Below, one piece after another: positions 1 to 8,035 of a stretch of DNA of 10,980 nt. Made by a program: the position numbers and the translations under genes. The notes under the pieces are model-generated. The model ran no database searches, was not told where the DNA came from, and saw only the letters and a list, made by a program, of their open reading frames with translations. Numbering within the stretch: the stretch's first letter is position 1; every line of letters begins with the position of its first letter. Where the stretch lies: positions 1 to 10,980 of the forward strand of contig NWUY0300046170.1 in the NCBI GenBank assembly GCA_004151065.3, read 5' to 3'. This stretch comes from Larix sibirica. Taxonomy: Eukaryota > Streptophyta > Pinopsida > Pinales > Pinaceae.

Positions 1-735
1 AGATAATATTCCTAATTTCTGATTGGGACCATTAAAAAATATTTCTTAGTTGACTATGGCTATATGATTAATCTTTTTAGCTTCAGAAAGCAACAGTTTT
101 ATAAACACAAGGAAATATTTTGCAATTTAGAGTTTTGTACCAAGATTTATTTTTCTTGTTGGTTTGGATTGCTTGAATGTTTGTTTAGCAATCCGAATTT
201 GTAAAGGAAACAATATTTTTTTCTCTTTTATTTCCTATACATATCATCCAAGTAAAAAACATAGAAAATATTTTTATTTTCTCTTTTAATTTTTTTTCTT
301 CTTTGATTGTATGTTGCAAGACAATTTTTAAAAGAAGCTTGTGCATTAGATTGTTCATATACTTGTGGCGTTCTTTGTATCAAACAAGTTCCATTTAAAC
401 AAATTTATTCTAGCATATGAACACTTCCTCTCCTCTTCCAAATGCTTTATAGAAAATGTGCATTTTTTTTTTAGTGTTAAATTTGTCATTTTTCAATTTT
501 GATTAAAAAAATAGTGAAAGGTTATGTTCTTCTTTGCTTTAAAGTTTATAAAACGAAAAGCGAAAAAAATAAAACATTATGGAAAAACTTGTTTTCATTT
601 CAAAAGTGTTTCTTGTCATTAAAAATAGTTAAGGATATTTCTTTGCTTTATACACAGTTATATTCTTATAGTGGGAACTTCCCGACACAAGATTAACATA
701 CAAACAGTTTTTCCACACAGGCAAGACTTCTTTTT
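1..735 (+). other. AT-rich leader or 5' LTR remnant, no gene seen
   Basis: This stretch is strongly AT-rich with many T and A runs, including a run of T near 464. Short open frames occur, for example 499-696, but their product is lysine- and phenylalanine-rich and resembles nothing I know. Its position directly before gag suggests the untranslated leader of the retrotransposon, possibly with the end of a 5' LTR. I could not find a convincing primer binding site; TGGCG at 366 is the only weak candidate. Confidence 0.4.
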
Positions 736-1790
736 ATGGAAACTTTGAATTTTCCAAACTTATCAAAGTCGATGAATGATCCAGTGTGTCATGACCCAAG
801 TTGGCCTCCGATCCCAACAAACTTCCTTCAAATATCCCATAGTTTGAAGGTAAGACTGATGAATATATAGGAGATCACGTTACAACCTTTCATCTATGGA
901 GTTCTTCCAATTCACTTAATGATGATTCAATTTGATTGAGACTGTTTCAATCCACAGTCACTAGAGTAGTTATGAAATGGTATATTGAATTTCCTAGTTC
1001 ATCATATCGTTGCTTCGACGACTTAGAAACTTTGTTTTTAACCATTTTTAGCTTCCTGTCTGATATGATGCCAGTGCTGATATGTTGTGTCAATTTCGAT
1101 AGAATAAAGCTACCCATATTTCGAATCACATCCAACTATGGCGTAGATGAAAGAGGTTTATAAAGGCTAGTATTATCCATGAATTCCTATTGGAATGGTT
1201 CCTTACTATTCCTTGTTTCCTTATATCTCCAAGGAAAGTTCTACATTAGGGGTTACCACTGACAAAGAAGCCACATTAAGGCCCAACCACTAGACTTGAT
1301 TTATTTTCAGTCTTGGTTATTATATGGAATCATACTTGATGCAAGGTGACCTAGTTCAGAACCTTCAAAACCTAAACCAGGACCACATGCTTATGGCATA
1401 GTTGGTTCTGTGTGAAATTATTTTACAAAAGCAGTTAGCAATTAGATGAAAAACTTGTCTATCCAACATTTTGTAGTACGTGCAGCCAACACTGCTTCCT
1501 ATCCTTCTTCCCAAACAACTTCTATACTTACACATTGTATATGCAAATCAAAAGGGCAATTGGTAGCTTGGTGGGAAAAATAATAACACGAAAAATAAAG
1601 GAGAGGGTAATAATAATAATAAACCAAAACAAAATGATAATTTTGGTGGCGCTAAGAAAGAGTGAATAAAATTGAAGTTCCCTTGCAAAATTTGCAAAGG
1701 AGACCATCTTACGCATCAATGCCCTTTGATGGAAGAAGCTCACAAGCTGTTGACTCAAAACAAAGACCTGTTGTCATGACTAATCCTTTT
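736..1790 (+). pseudogene. gag: Broken gag (capsid/nucleocapsid) of the retrotransposon
   Basis: Gag forms the particle that packages the element's RNA. The frame from ATG 736 reads into a proline/tryptophan-rich start (HDPSWPPIP). A one-base loss near 823 moves the frame, which continues through DHVTTFHLW and KWYIEFPSSSY, the core of a plant retrotransposon Gag domain. A further frame change near 1050 continues as KATHISNHIQ and EFLLEWFL. A lysine/asparagine-rich stretch with AAT repeats (about 1600-1640) leads to a zinc knuckle with Cys at 1684 and 1693, His at 1705 and Cys at 1720. In-frame stops include TAG 840, TGA 933 and TGA 1061. At least four frame changes make it non-functional. The start codon is the best available, not proven. 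Confidence 0.8.
1684..1722 (+). other. CCHC zinc knuckle of Gag (CX2CX3HX4C)
   Basis: The reading CKICKGDHLTHQC gives the nucleic-acid-binding zinc knuckle of the nucleocapsid part of Gag. All four metal ligands are still present. The spacing is three residues between the second Cys and the His, where the classical retroviral knuckle has four. This motif fixes the reading frame and identity of the otherwise badly broken gag. Confidence 0.8.
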
Positions 1791-2273
1791 CGATAGGACA
1801 ATACATGGCATATGGCTCTTCCGATATCTAGAAACACACAAGGGGGCATCCAAAGTGCACCCTTATCTAATCAATCCTTTGTCCACATGCTTGTATCAAA
1901 TGTTCTATTACCAACAAGAGCCAAATAATATGCAAATACTGAATCCTTGTTGAGAGATAAATAAAATCTTGAGCCATAAAACCCTCTTCATACAGAGAAA
2001 CATGTGGTAGAGACAATACCTTGAATACCGAAAGGTGTTTATAAGAGAGTGTCACACAATCCGAATGTAAGAACTACACCCAACTATTCAATTGTCGAGG
2101 ATTTAGCTCAAACTCTGTGTGCTATGTCTTCTCTCGAGGTCCTCCAAAGTTGTCCATTGCAACGGAGTGTTTCATTGTCCACTATCGAAAATCAAGATTC
2201 CTCGAACGGTCAGGTTATCAATTTTGATGTATTTGATGTTAATCCCTACCTTCCCTATCTTGTTTCCTTCTAG
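1776..2273 (+). pseudogene. Gag-protease linker region of the polyprotein
   Basis: After the zinc knuckle the frame shifts and reads MTNPFR, then IQSAPLSNQSFVHMLVSNV with stops at the tag near 1792 and further on. From 2049 a clean frame begins (SHNPNVRTTPNYSIVEDLAQ) that runs into the protease without changing frame; the only break before it is TAG at 2271. There is no recognisable enzyme domain. The segment rich in Ser, Thr and Asn probably separates nucleocapsid from protease in the polyprotein. The part between 1915 and 2048 is too damaged to read with confidence. Confidence 0.55.
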
Positions 2274-2585
2274 ATCAATGTGGTTCATTCCATAAAGACT
2301 TTTGGAAGGATTGTTGTGGATGAGGGCGCATCAACTTGTATCATGGCTCTGTCTTGTTGGAAAGCCATTGACTCTCCAAAACTTTCTCCAACACCTATGC
2401 TACTTACTGGTTTTAATGGATAGTCTTTTAGACCACATGGAATCATTTTGTCCTTTCCTGTCCAGTTAGGAGGAAAAACCGTTTGTGTAGAGGTGGAAGT
2501 GTTCGATGCCCCAATCGATTATAACCTTTTGTTAGGACAGAGTTGGGCGTATGCAATGAACGCCATTATATCGTCAATTTTTTGA
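2274..2585 (+). pseudogene. pro: Retroviral-type aspartic protease domain
   Basis: This domain would cut the Gag-Pol polyprotein. The active-site loop reads IVVDEGASTCIM, with the catalytic Asp codon at 2319. The residue after Asp is Glu, where most retroelement proteases have Ser or Thr. About 65 residues later comes IDYNLLLGQSW, matching the conserved hydrophobic-Leu-Leu-Gly segment near the C-terminal end of such proteases, followed by the Trp. The frame is the same as for the flanking linkers. Two stops break it: TAG at 2421 and TGA at 2583. No frameshift is seen within the domain, so it is one of the better preserved parts of the element. Confidence 0.8.
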
Positions 2586-3447
2586 GTGCGAAGTTTTCCT
2601 CATGAAGGAAAAATTGTAACCATTGATCAATTAACATTCACTCAGAGTAACCCTAATGCACCTCTAGGATCAAATGTTCCATGGATTGATAAGTCACATC
2701 CAATGATTGAGAATATAGGAATGGGAATGTATCCTTCACTGATGGGCACTTTTAATATCCCAGCTCCTACTTTCTTCATTAGTTCTACTCCAGTTTCGAC
2801 TAATGAGGAAGTTTTTGTTTTGCAAGTAGAGTCTTTTTTAACATCTTATATTGATGATCCTTAGGTACTTCCTAATCCATTGGATTCGATAGGATATTCT
2901 CAGCATTCTGGAATGACCTTATCCTTGCCTGCAGTGAAAATATCTTATCAAGTAATTCAACAAATTACTAGAGACATTTATCCATCACCTTTTGAAGAGG
3001 TGGATCAAACTACTCAACTTGTTTGGGTTGTTGATTTCTCCACTTCTATGGATTGTTTAGATATAGTCCTTCCTTTAGATGAGGCTATTCTAGAAGCTTT
3101 AATAGGTCCTAGTAAGCCCTAGGATGATTTGCATCATCGCTCTTATTTTCTTCCATCTATAACCAAGATAGAGAGTGGAGAGTTTCGTGTAAACCTTCCT
3201 AGAGATGTTGATAGACCAATAAACCATTTGACTCAACATGGAGTATACACCAAAGTAATATGGATAACATTTCTTAAACAATGTCAATCAATATCTCTAG
3301 GAACCTTGATGTTATGGAGAATGTATACATTGGTTCGAACTGTTATTTTGAAGAGATTCACATTTATACATAAATTTTTAAAGAATTCTATGATGTTATT
3401 TCCTATTCATATGAGGAGATGCTAGGCATTGATCCCAGATTCCTATC
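2586..3447 (+). pseudogene. Protease-RT linker, long open stretch without known domain
   Basis: The protease frame continues to about 3255 with only TAG 2862 and TAG 3120 interrupting it. It reads FPHEGKIVTIDQLTF, then a glycine/proline-rich segment (NIGMGMYPSLMGTFNIP), then EALIGPSKP and LHHRSYFLP. Near 3255 the frame changes and the text continues as MENVYIGSN, EFYDVISYSYEEM and GIDPR, which is the usual entry into a Ty3/gypsy reverse transcriptase. The first two-thirds carry no domain that I recognise. The long open frame argues it was coding in the ancestor. It probably spaces protease from RT. Confidence 0.65.
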
Positions 3448-4270
3448 ATTGTTGAGCATGATATTAGGACCTACGAAAATGAAAAACCTGTTCATCAGAA
3501 ACTTCATCCAATCAACCCTAGGAAAGTGGCCGCTATTAAAGATTAAGTTGAAATTTTTTTAGGAGGGCTTTATTTATCTTGTTTTGATAAAAAAATGGGT
3601 TTCCAATCCCGTTCATATAGATAAGAAGCAAGGTAACCTATGATTATGTATGGATTTCATAGATTTGAACAAGGCTTTCCCTAAAGAGAATTTCTTGACA
3701 CCATTTGTCGATCAAATTATTGATGAATGTGCATGAAGTGAGATATTTTCCTTTATGGATGGATTCTTCAGTTATAACCAAATTCAAATCTGACCCAAGG
3801 ATCAACAGAAAAATGTGTTTATATGCACTTGGGGAACTTTCGCATGAAGAAAAATGCCCTTTGGCCTTAAAAATGTTGGAGCAACATTTTAGTGGGTTAT
3901 GTCCCTTTCTTTCCATGATATTAAACACACCGTTGAAGCTTATCTGGATGATTTAGCAATTCGTTCACATAAGAGGTGAGATCATCTAGCTCATCTTCAC
4001 CTTGTGTTTGAATGATGCATACACTATAAGATTCAATTGAACCCCCTTAAGTTTTTTTTTTTTGCGTCGAATCTTGACGACTTCTGGGTTTTTGCAATTC
4101 TAACAAAGGGATGATGATTGACCCTTTAAAGGTTGGAGCCACTGTCAACTTACCTACTCCATCCAATGTTTTCCAACTTCAGAGTTTGCAAGGTAAGGCA
4201 AAGTTTCTCTAATGTTTCATCGTTAATTATGACAAGATCACTAAAGGTATCATGTGGTTCCTAAAGAAGA
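3448..4270 (+). pseudogene. pol: Reverse transcriptase domain, broken
   Basis: RT copies the element RNA into cDNA. After a lead-in (VHQKLHPINPRK) a frame change near 3562 gives the fingers and palm: SNPVHIDKKQ, CMDFIDLNKAF, then FSFMDGFFSYNQIQI with the first catalytic Asp codon at 3758. Next come CTWGTFA, KMPFGLKN, and the YLDD box at 3941-3952 with both Asp codons kept. The frame reads on to a 12-T run at 4052-4063. The thumb and connection follow in another frame from 4081 (GMMIDPLKVGA, LQSLQGKAKFL). Numerous stops, mostly TGA, interrupt the palm, including one directly after the QIQI segment. Identity is certain by motif order; activity is excluded by the stops and frame changes. Confidence 0.9.
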
Positions 4271-4585
4271 GAGTCCCATTTATATGGGACAAAGCTACTC
4301 AAAACTCCTTTGAATCTCTTAAACAAGCTCTCATGTCCGCCCTTTGCTTATTCCTTCATATTACACAAAATATTTTTATTATATATGGCTTCATTTTATT
4401 CCACGATTTGCATATTCCTAGTTCAAGAATTTGATACTCTTCAAGAGCATGCCATCTATTACCGCAGTCGTGCATTGGTTGGGACCAAACTAAAGTATTC
4501 ACATGCCAAAGAAGTTAGCATTAGTGGTTCTTTTTGTAGTCCAAAGTATTCATCATTATATATTGTTATGCAAGACCACTTACAT
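4271..4585 (+). pseudogene. pol: Resident (gypsy-type) RNase H domain, degenerate
   Basis: This domain follows RT directly and would remove RNA from the RNA-DNA hybrid. It begins RVPFIWDKATQNSFESLKQAL, the usual connection to a gypsy RNase H. A frame change near 4365 leads to YMASFYSTICIFLVQEFD and HAIYYRSRALVGTKLKYSHAKE, matching the core strands of the domain. The Asp expected in the first strand of a gypsy RNase H is absent: the position reads Ala in YMASF. Loss of that residue is a known tendency in Tat-like elements that carry a second RNase H, although in so decayed a copy later mutation cannot be excluded. Confidence 0.75.
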
Positions 4586-4586
4586 T

Positions 4587-4912
4587 GCAGATCTCAACCC
4601 ATTTCAATATGTTTTCACCTGATGAATAATCGAGGGAAAATTCAATAAATGCATTGTCATCTTGTAGAAATATGAATTAGAGTTCCAATCTACTAAGCCA
4701 AACAAATCCTTGCTATTTGTTGAACTTATTTCAGAGTTCCCCTGTGAAGATTGTGATAATGATGAATATGACTCATTTCTAAATGAGCATATCTTCCTAA
4801 TTTCTTCATCAGATCCTTGGTATGGAGATATAATCGTATATGTTCAAACTCTAAAGTATCCTTAGTATTTTTCGTGAGATGAGCGATGACGTCTTCGTCA
4901 TAATGCTATATC
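4587..4912 (+). pseudogene. RNase H-integrase tether
   Basis: The frame starting at 4587 reads DLNPFQYVFT, then KYELEFQSTKPNKSLLFVEL, an acidic patch (CEDCDNDEYDSF) and LISSSDPWYGDIIVYVQTL. These are the tail of the RNase H region and the segment joining it to integrase in gypsy Pol. Stops include two consecutive TGA codons after the first segment and TAG and TGA codons near 4863-4878. The segment ends by changing frame just before the integrase zinc-binding region. Confidence 0.65.
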
Positions 4913-6125
4913 ATCATGGGAGATACTTTGTATTACCGGGGGGTTGATTCTATTTTATGTCGTTATTTAACTCATGAGGAAGTTGAGTCTGTTTTAAATG
5001 ACTCTCACAGTGAAGCTTGTGGAGGTCATCTTTCAATACTTGCGATTGCCAAAAAAAATCTTGCGCACAAGATATTTTTGGCCGACAATCTTTTAAAATT
5101 GCATAGAAACAATTAAAAAGTGTCATGCTCGTCAAATGTTCACTAGAAAGATACGTGCACATCTTTCTCCATTGTTTCTCATTATCACTGTAGGTCCCTT
5201 CATTAAGTGGGGGGTTTATTTTATGACTTGTAACCCAACTTAAGCTGGGGGGCATGAATATATCATAGAGTTTGACGACTATTTTACAAAATGGGTAGAA
5301 ACCATGCCTACCTTCCATAGTGATGGGGAAATTTCCGCTTACTTCATATTCAATTTTATCATTACTAGATTCTTTATTCCACGTGAACTTATCACTAATA
5401 ATGATCGGCATTTTCAAAATCAAATGATAACCGAATTAACGACCAAGTTGGGGTTTAAACAAGAACATTCTTCACCATTTTATCCTCAAGCGAATGGTCA
5501 AATCGAAGTTGTCAACAAAACTTTAAATACCATGTTGCAAAGGACAGTTAACATAAGTAGATCTAATTGGCATATCATGCTACATCCTAATTTATGGGCA
5601 TACCAAACTACAATAAAAAATGCTACATGATTTTCTCCTATTCAACTCGTTCATGGGGTTGAAGCAATTATTCTAGTTGAGTGTGAGATTCCATTATTGA
5701 AATTATCTATTCAACTATTATTTGATACTTCGGATTTAGAAGAATGTCTAGTTCACCTAGAACGTCTTGATAAAAAACATTGACATGCCACTATGGAGAA
5801 TGAAGCACATAAGAAACATGTGAAGAGTCAATATGATATATCTGTCTATTATAGGGTTTTTTATGAAGGAGACCTCGTCTTACCTTATGATCAGGATAAA
5901 GACCCCTTAGGGGCAGGGAAATTTAATTCTATGTCGCTAAGACCATACATTGTTTCTAAAGTTTTGAATAAAGGTGCTTATGAGTTAATAGAGTATGAGG
6001 GAAATAAGTTGTCAGAGCCTAGAAATGGGCTTTATTTAAAGAAGTATTATGCCTATGCATGTACTTTTTTGTACATTAGTTGTACATTTGTACAGATTCT
6101 TATTCTTGATTTGTCACTTACTTAG
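4913..6125 (+). pseudogene. pol: Integrase, broken, two catalytic residues lost
   Basis: Integrase inserts the cDNA into the chromosome. The zinc-binding HHCC region starts at 4916 with His codons at 5006 and 5027; after a frame change the first Cys is at 5121 but the second is Arg (5130). The catalytic core follows in one frame to the end. The first catalytic Asp is Tyr (5217), the second is Asn (5397), and the Glu remains (5505, in QANGQIEVVNK). The C-terminal part keeps YDISVYYRVFYEGDLV and the GPY-like segment LRPYIV, then RNGLYLKKYYA. Stops are TAA 5241, TGA 5628 and TGA 5781. No chromodomain is visible. The frame runs on about 22 residues past the conserved end, to TAG 6123. Confidence 0.9.
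6058..6093 (+). repeat. Four-copy TGTAC cluster at the pol 3' end
   Basis: TGTAC occurs at 6060, 6070, 6081 and 6089, the last three with TTGTACATT-like surroundings. TGTAC overlaps the palindrome GTAC and could fold locally. It covers the non-conserved tail of the integrase frame just before the stop at 6123. It could be a slippage product or a small structured spacer between integrase and the second RNase H. Confidence 0.5.
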
Positions 6126-6170
6126 ATTGATTGTGTGTATTACCAAATGTTGTGTGAAACTATCCTTTAT

Positions 6171-6595
6171 GTAGGCTTCATGAATGGCACCAGTCGTCAT
6201 ACCAGAAATATTGCCTTGACTGCTTGGGTGATTTATTCACCTTTCAATGAGTTAGTTGTTTCAGGTGGTGCTTGTCTAGGGAAGTAACCAACAATTTTGC
6301 TGAGTACATTGTCGTTATAGAAATCCTTCATGATGCCATTCTAAATGGTACAATTTATTTGAAATTCACCTAGATTCACAACTAATTGCTTCTCAATTAA
6401 ATGGTGATTATCAGGTTCGTGATCCTATGTTGTTTCGCCAATTTTTACATGTACGTCTTCTTCAACGACAGTTTATTACATTGTTTATAATCATGTTCAA
6501 AGAAGACAAAAAATTATCAGATATGCATATGCCAATTATGTACTAGATTAGCATTTATATCATTTGTAGTACAAGCAATCACCATGTAAATATTA
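6171..6595 (+). pseudogene. Second, archaeal-type RNase H (aRNH) after integrase
   Basis: A second RNase H lies downstream of integrase in three overlapping frames. The first reads FMNGTSRHTRN, AWVIYSPFNELVVSGGACLG. The second, from 6287, reads TNNFAEYIVVIEIL, the Asn-Asn-x-Ala-Glu-Tyr helix holding the catalytic Glu. The third, from 6361, reads EIHLDSQLIASQLNGDYQVR, holding the Asp-Ser strand (Asp codon 6373). A later frame gives ANYVLD and a stop where a Trp would be expected. Asp-Ser and Asn-Asn-x-Ala-Glu-Tyr are the signature of the RNase HI type found as the additional RNase H in Tat-like elements. The first Asp appears changed to Asn (codon after 6180). At least two frameshifts and several stops make it inactive. 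It may once have been a separate gene or the polyprotein end. Confidence 0.75.
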
Positions 6596-6821
6596 TGCAT
6601 TCTCATGTATATAGATAAGCCAAGACAAAATGTCTGTATATAAATATTTCAAAAAAATTCATATAGCTAAAAAGTAGATATGATCATATTTAAAATGGGT
6701 TCTCCCATCCCCATGTCTACGATCATGATACTTCTAATGAGAACCTTTCCCCTTACAAAAGTACATTACTGTAGTGGCCACCCTCTTGAGTATTTGACCC
6801 ATGGTCCAGCATTCTAAGTAC
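6596..6821. other. Spacer between sense pol and antisense gene
   Basis: This AT-rich gap separates the end of the second RNase H trace from the presumed 3' end of the antisense gene, so the two transcription units converge here. The minus strand of 6660-6820 still has some protein-like text, so the antisense gene may originally have extended into it. No clear terminator or polyadenylation pair was identified. Confidence 0.4.
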
Positions 6822-7972
6822 TTATCGCTGCATCGTCTCAATCAAGTCCTCAATCATTATTTTGGGTATCCCATTGGTTAATTGGAGGAGGTTTCTTCTG
6901 ACATTCTCTAGATTTATAGAAGCATTGGTAGATTCACCTGCTCATGGAATACTCCTAGACCGAGGGAACTCCTCAGCTTGAATCAGGCCTATATCTGCAC
7001 ATGATTGTTATTTATATATCAATATCTATGTAAAAACAATTTTCTTTGTTTTGAATAATATAACAAAATTCATAAAAATATATTAAACTTTAAAATAAAA
7101 AGAGACTTACCAATTGCACCTAGTGCACTTCTTGGAGGGACTATCATGTCAGGATCATGACTAAATGTTTATTCCCTGGTATGGATAATCATTGATCCCT
7201 TTTACTTGGATCTCCCACCAAGAAAAGAAATCATCGTCATACAAGTTGGCAATATGCCTACCTCTGATTCGTAACATCATACTTGTCCATCAAAGCATGG
7301 CAAGGCTTCTTAGAGATTGTGGTTCTACATATACCTGTAGGCTAATGGAATGTACCCTTTTAAAAAAGAAATTGCATACAATGCTTTTGAAACTAAAAGT
7401 CTTTGTCTTCCCAGTTTTGCATTTTGTTAGTTGAGATTTCATACATTCAAACAATGTAGTACACCAATCAAACACGGTGGTTTCTAAACAACTTATAGCA
7501 TAAAACATTTGATCCATTGAGGATTGATTCTCTATTGTTGATCCGATAATCTGTTCTATCATCATGATTATGTTCTTGAGGCTTAAACTCTCTATATCTC
7601 ATATTGGAACATGTGTTCCAATATTTTGAGACTTGACAACACAACACAACACATTGCCACATCTTCATTGATCGTCATGCCTCCAACACTACAAACTTCA
7701 AAGTCCAGTGGCTCTCCTCAGTAGGAAAGTCCCATGAGGAAATAAATATCCTCAGTATATATCTTGATAGATTGTCCATCCAATATGAAGGAATTGGTCT
7801 TAGGATCCTAGTATTCGATCGATATCTGTAATAGCCTATTTTTCCCCCCCATATTGTTTACTTCAAAGAACTTCTCCAATCTGTATAACCGAAGTGCTTC
7901 TTGATCCTCATTATTGTCAAGGACTTCATTATCAATAACTTCGTTCTCTCTTTCATGCCACTCTATCATCAT
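6822..7972 (-). pseudogene. Antisense accessory gene, plant mobile domain-like, with one intron
   Basis: The minus strand from ATG 7972 reads MMIEWHERENE, EALRLYRLEKFFEV, then DPKTNSFILDGQSIKIYTED and IYFLMGLS. The last parts resemble the start of plant mobile domain proteins, a family found in plant transposons and in Arabidopsis MAIN/MAIL1. After a frame change it continues with MFYAISCLETTVFDWCTTL, MKSQLTKCKTGK, FFFKRV, DDDFFSWW, INDYPYQGIN and DPDMIVPPRSALGAI, then an apparent intron (6995-7110) and a second exon (GLIQAEEFPRSRS, NLENVRRNLLQL). TAG 7810 and TGA 7720 stand where Trp and Arg are expected. The end at TAA 6822-6824 is uncertain, because that stop may also be a mutation. The role is unknown; I infer an accessory gene of the retrotransposon, but a captured host fragment or nested element is possible. 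Confidence 0.65.
6995..7110 (-). other. Candidate spliceosomal intron in the antisense gene
   Basis: On the minus strand coding runs up to GGTGCAATTG, then GTAAGTCTC with a T-rich stretch, and ends with TGTGCAG. Length is 116 nt, in the usual range for a short plant intron, and the inside is AT-rich with many stops. The intron is phase 1: joining the exons completes a GAT codon and keeps a protein-like frame on both sides (SALGAI before, IGLIQAEEFP after). These signals cannot be spliced from the + strand transcript. Confidence 0.6.
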
Positions 7973-8035
7973 CTTGATGGATTTGATATAAATGAAAAGA
8001 ATAGGTGGAAATATATTACATGATTTTGACAGCAA

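Noticed and set aside
1-60. Weak similarity between the window start and 10761-10810 (AGATAAT, TTGGG, ATTAAAA)
   Set aside because: The matches are short, need gaps and lie in AT-rich sequence, so they do not establish an LTR pair. A proper alignment could change this.
365-384. Possible primer binding site beginning TGGCG
   Set aside because: Only the first five bases and scattered later positions fit a tRNA-complementary site, and no LTR end precedes it.
1528-1758. Minus-strand open frame of 76 codons
   Set aside because: It overlaps the Gag zinc knuckle on the + strand and has no recognisable features.
3644-3928. Minus-strand open frame of 94 codons
   Set aside because: It is the shadow of the reverse transcriptase palm, which is read clearly on the + strand up to the YLDD box.
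4950-5423. 157-codon minus-strand open frame, the longest single open frame in the window
   Set aside because: It lies opposite integrase, whose + strand frames carry the recognisable zinc-binding and catalytic segments. The minus translation resembles no known protein.
5793-6060. Chromodomain at the integrase C-terminus
   Set aside because: The text fits the GPY-type integrase C-terminal segment and then stops being conserved. No aromatic cage motif of a chromodomain is visible.
7468-7668. Minus-strand open frame of 66 codons in the antisense gene region
   Set aside because: Most of its translation is out of frame with the protein-like text of the antisense gene on both sides. It is kept only as the place where that gene changes frame.
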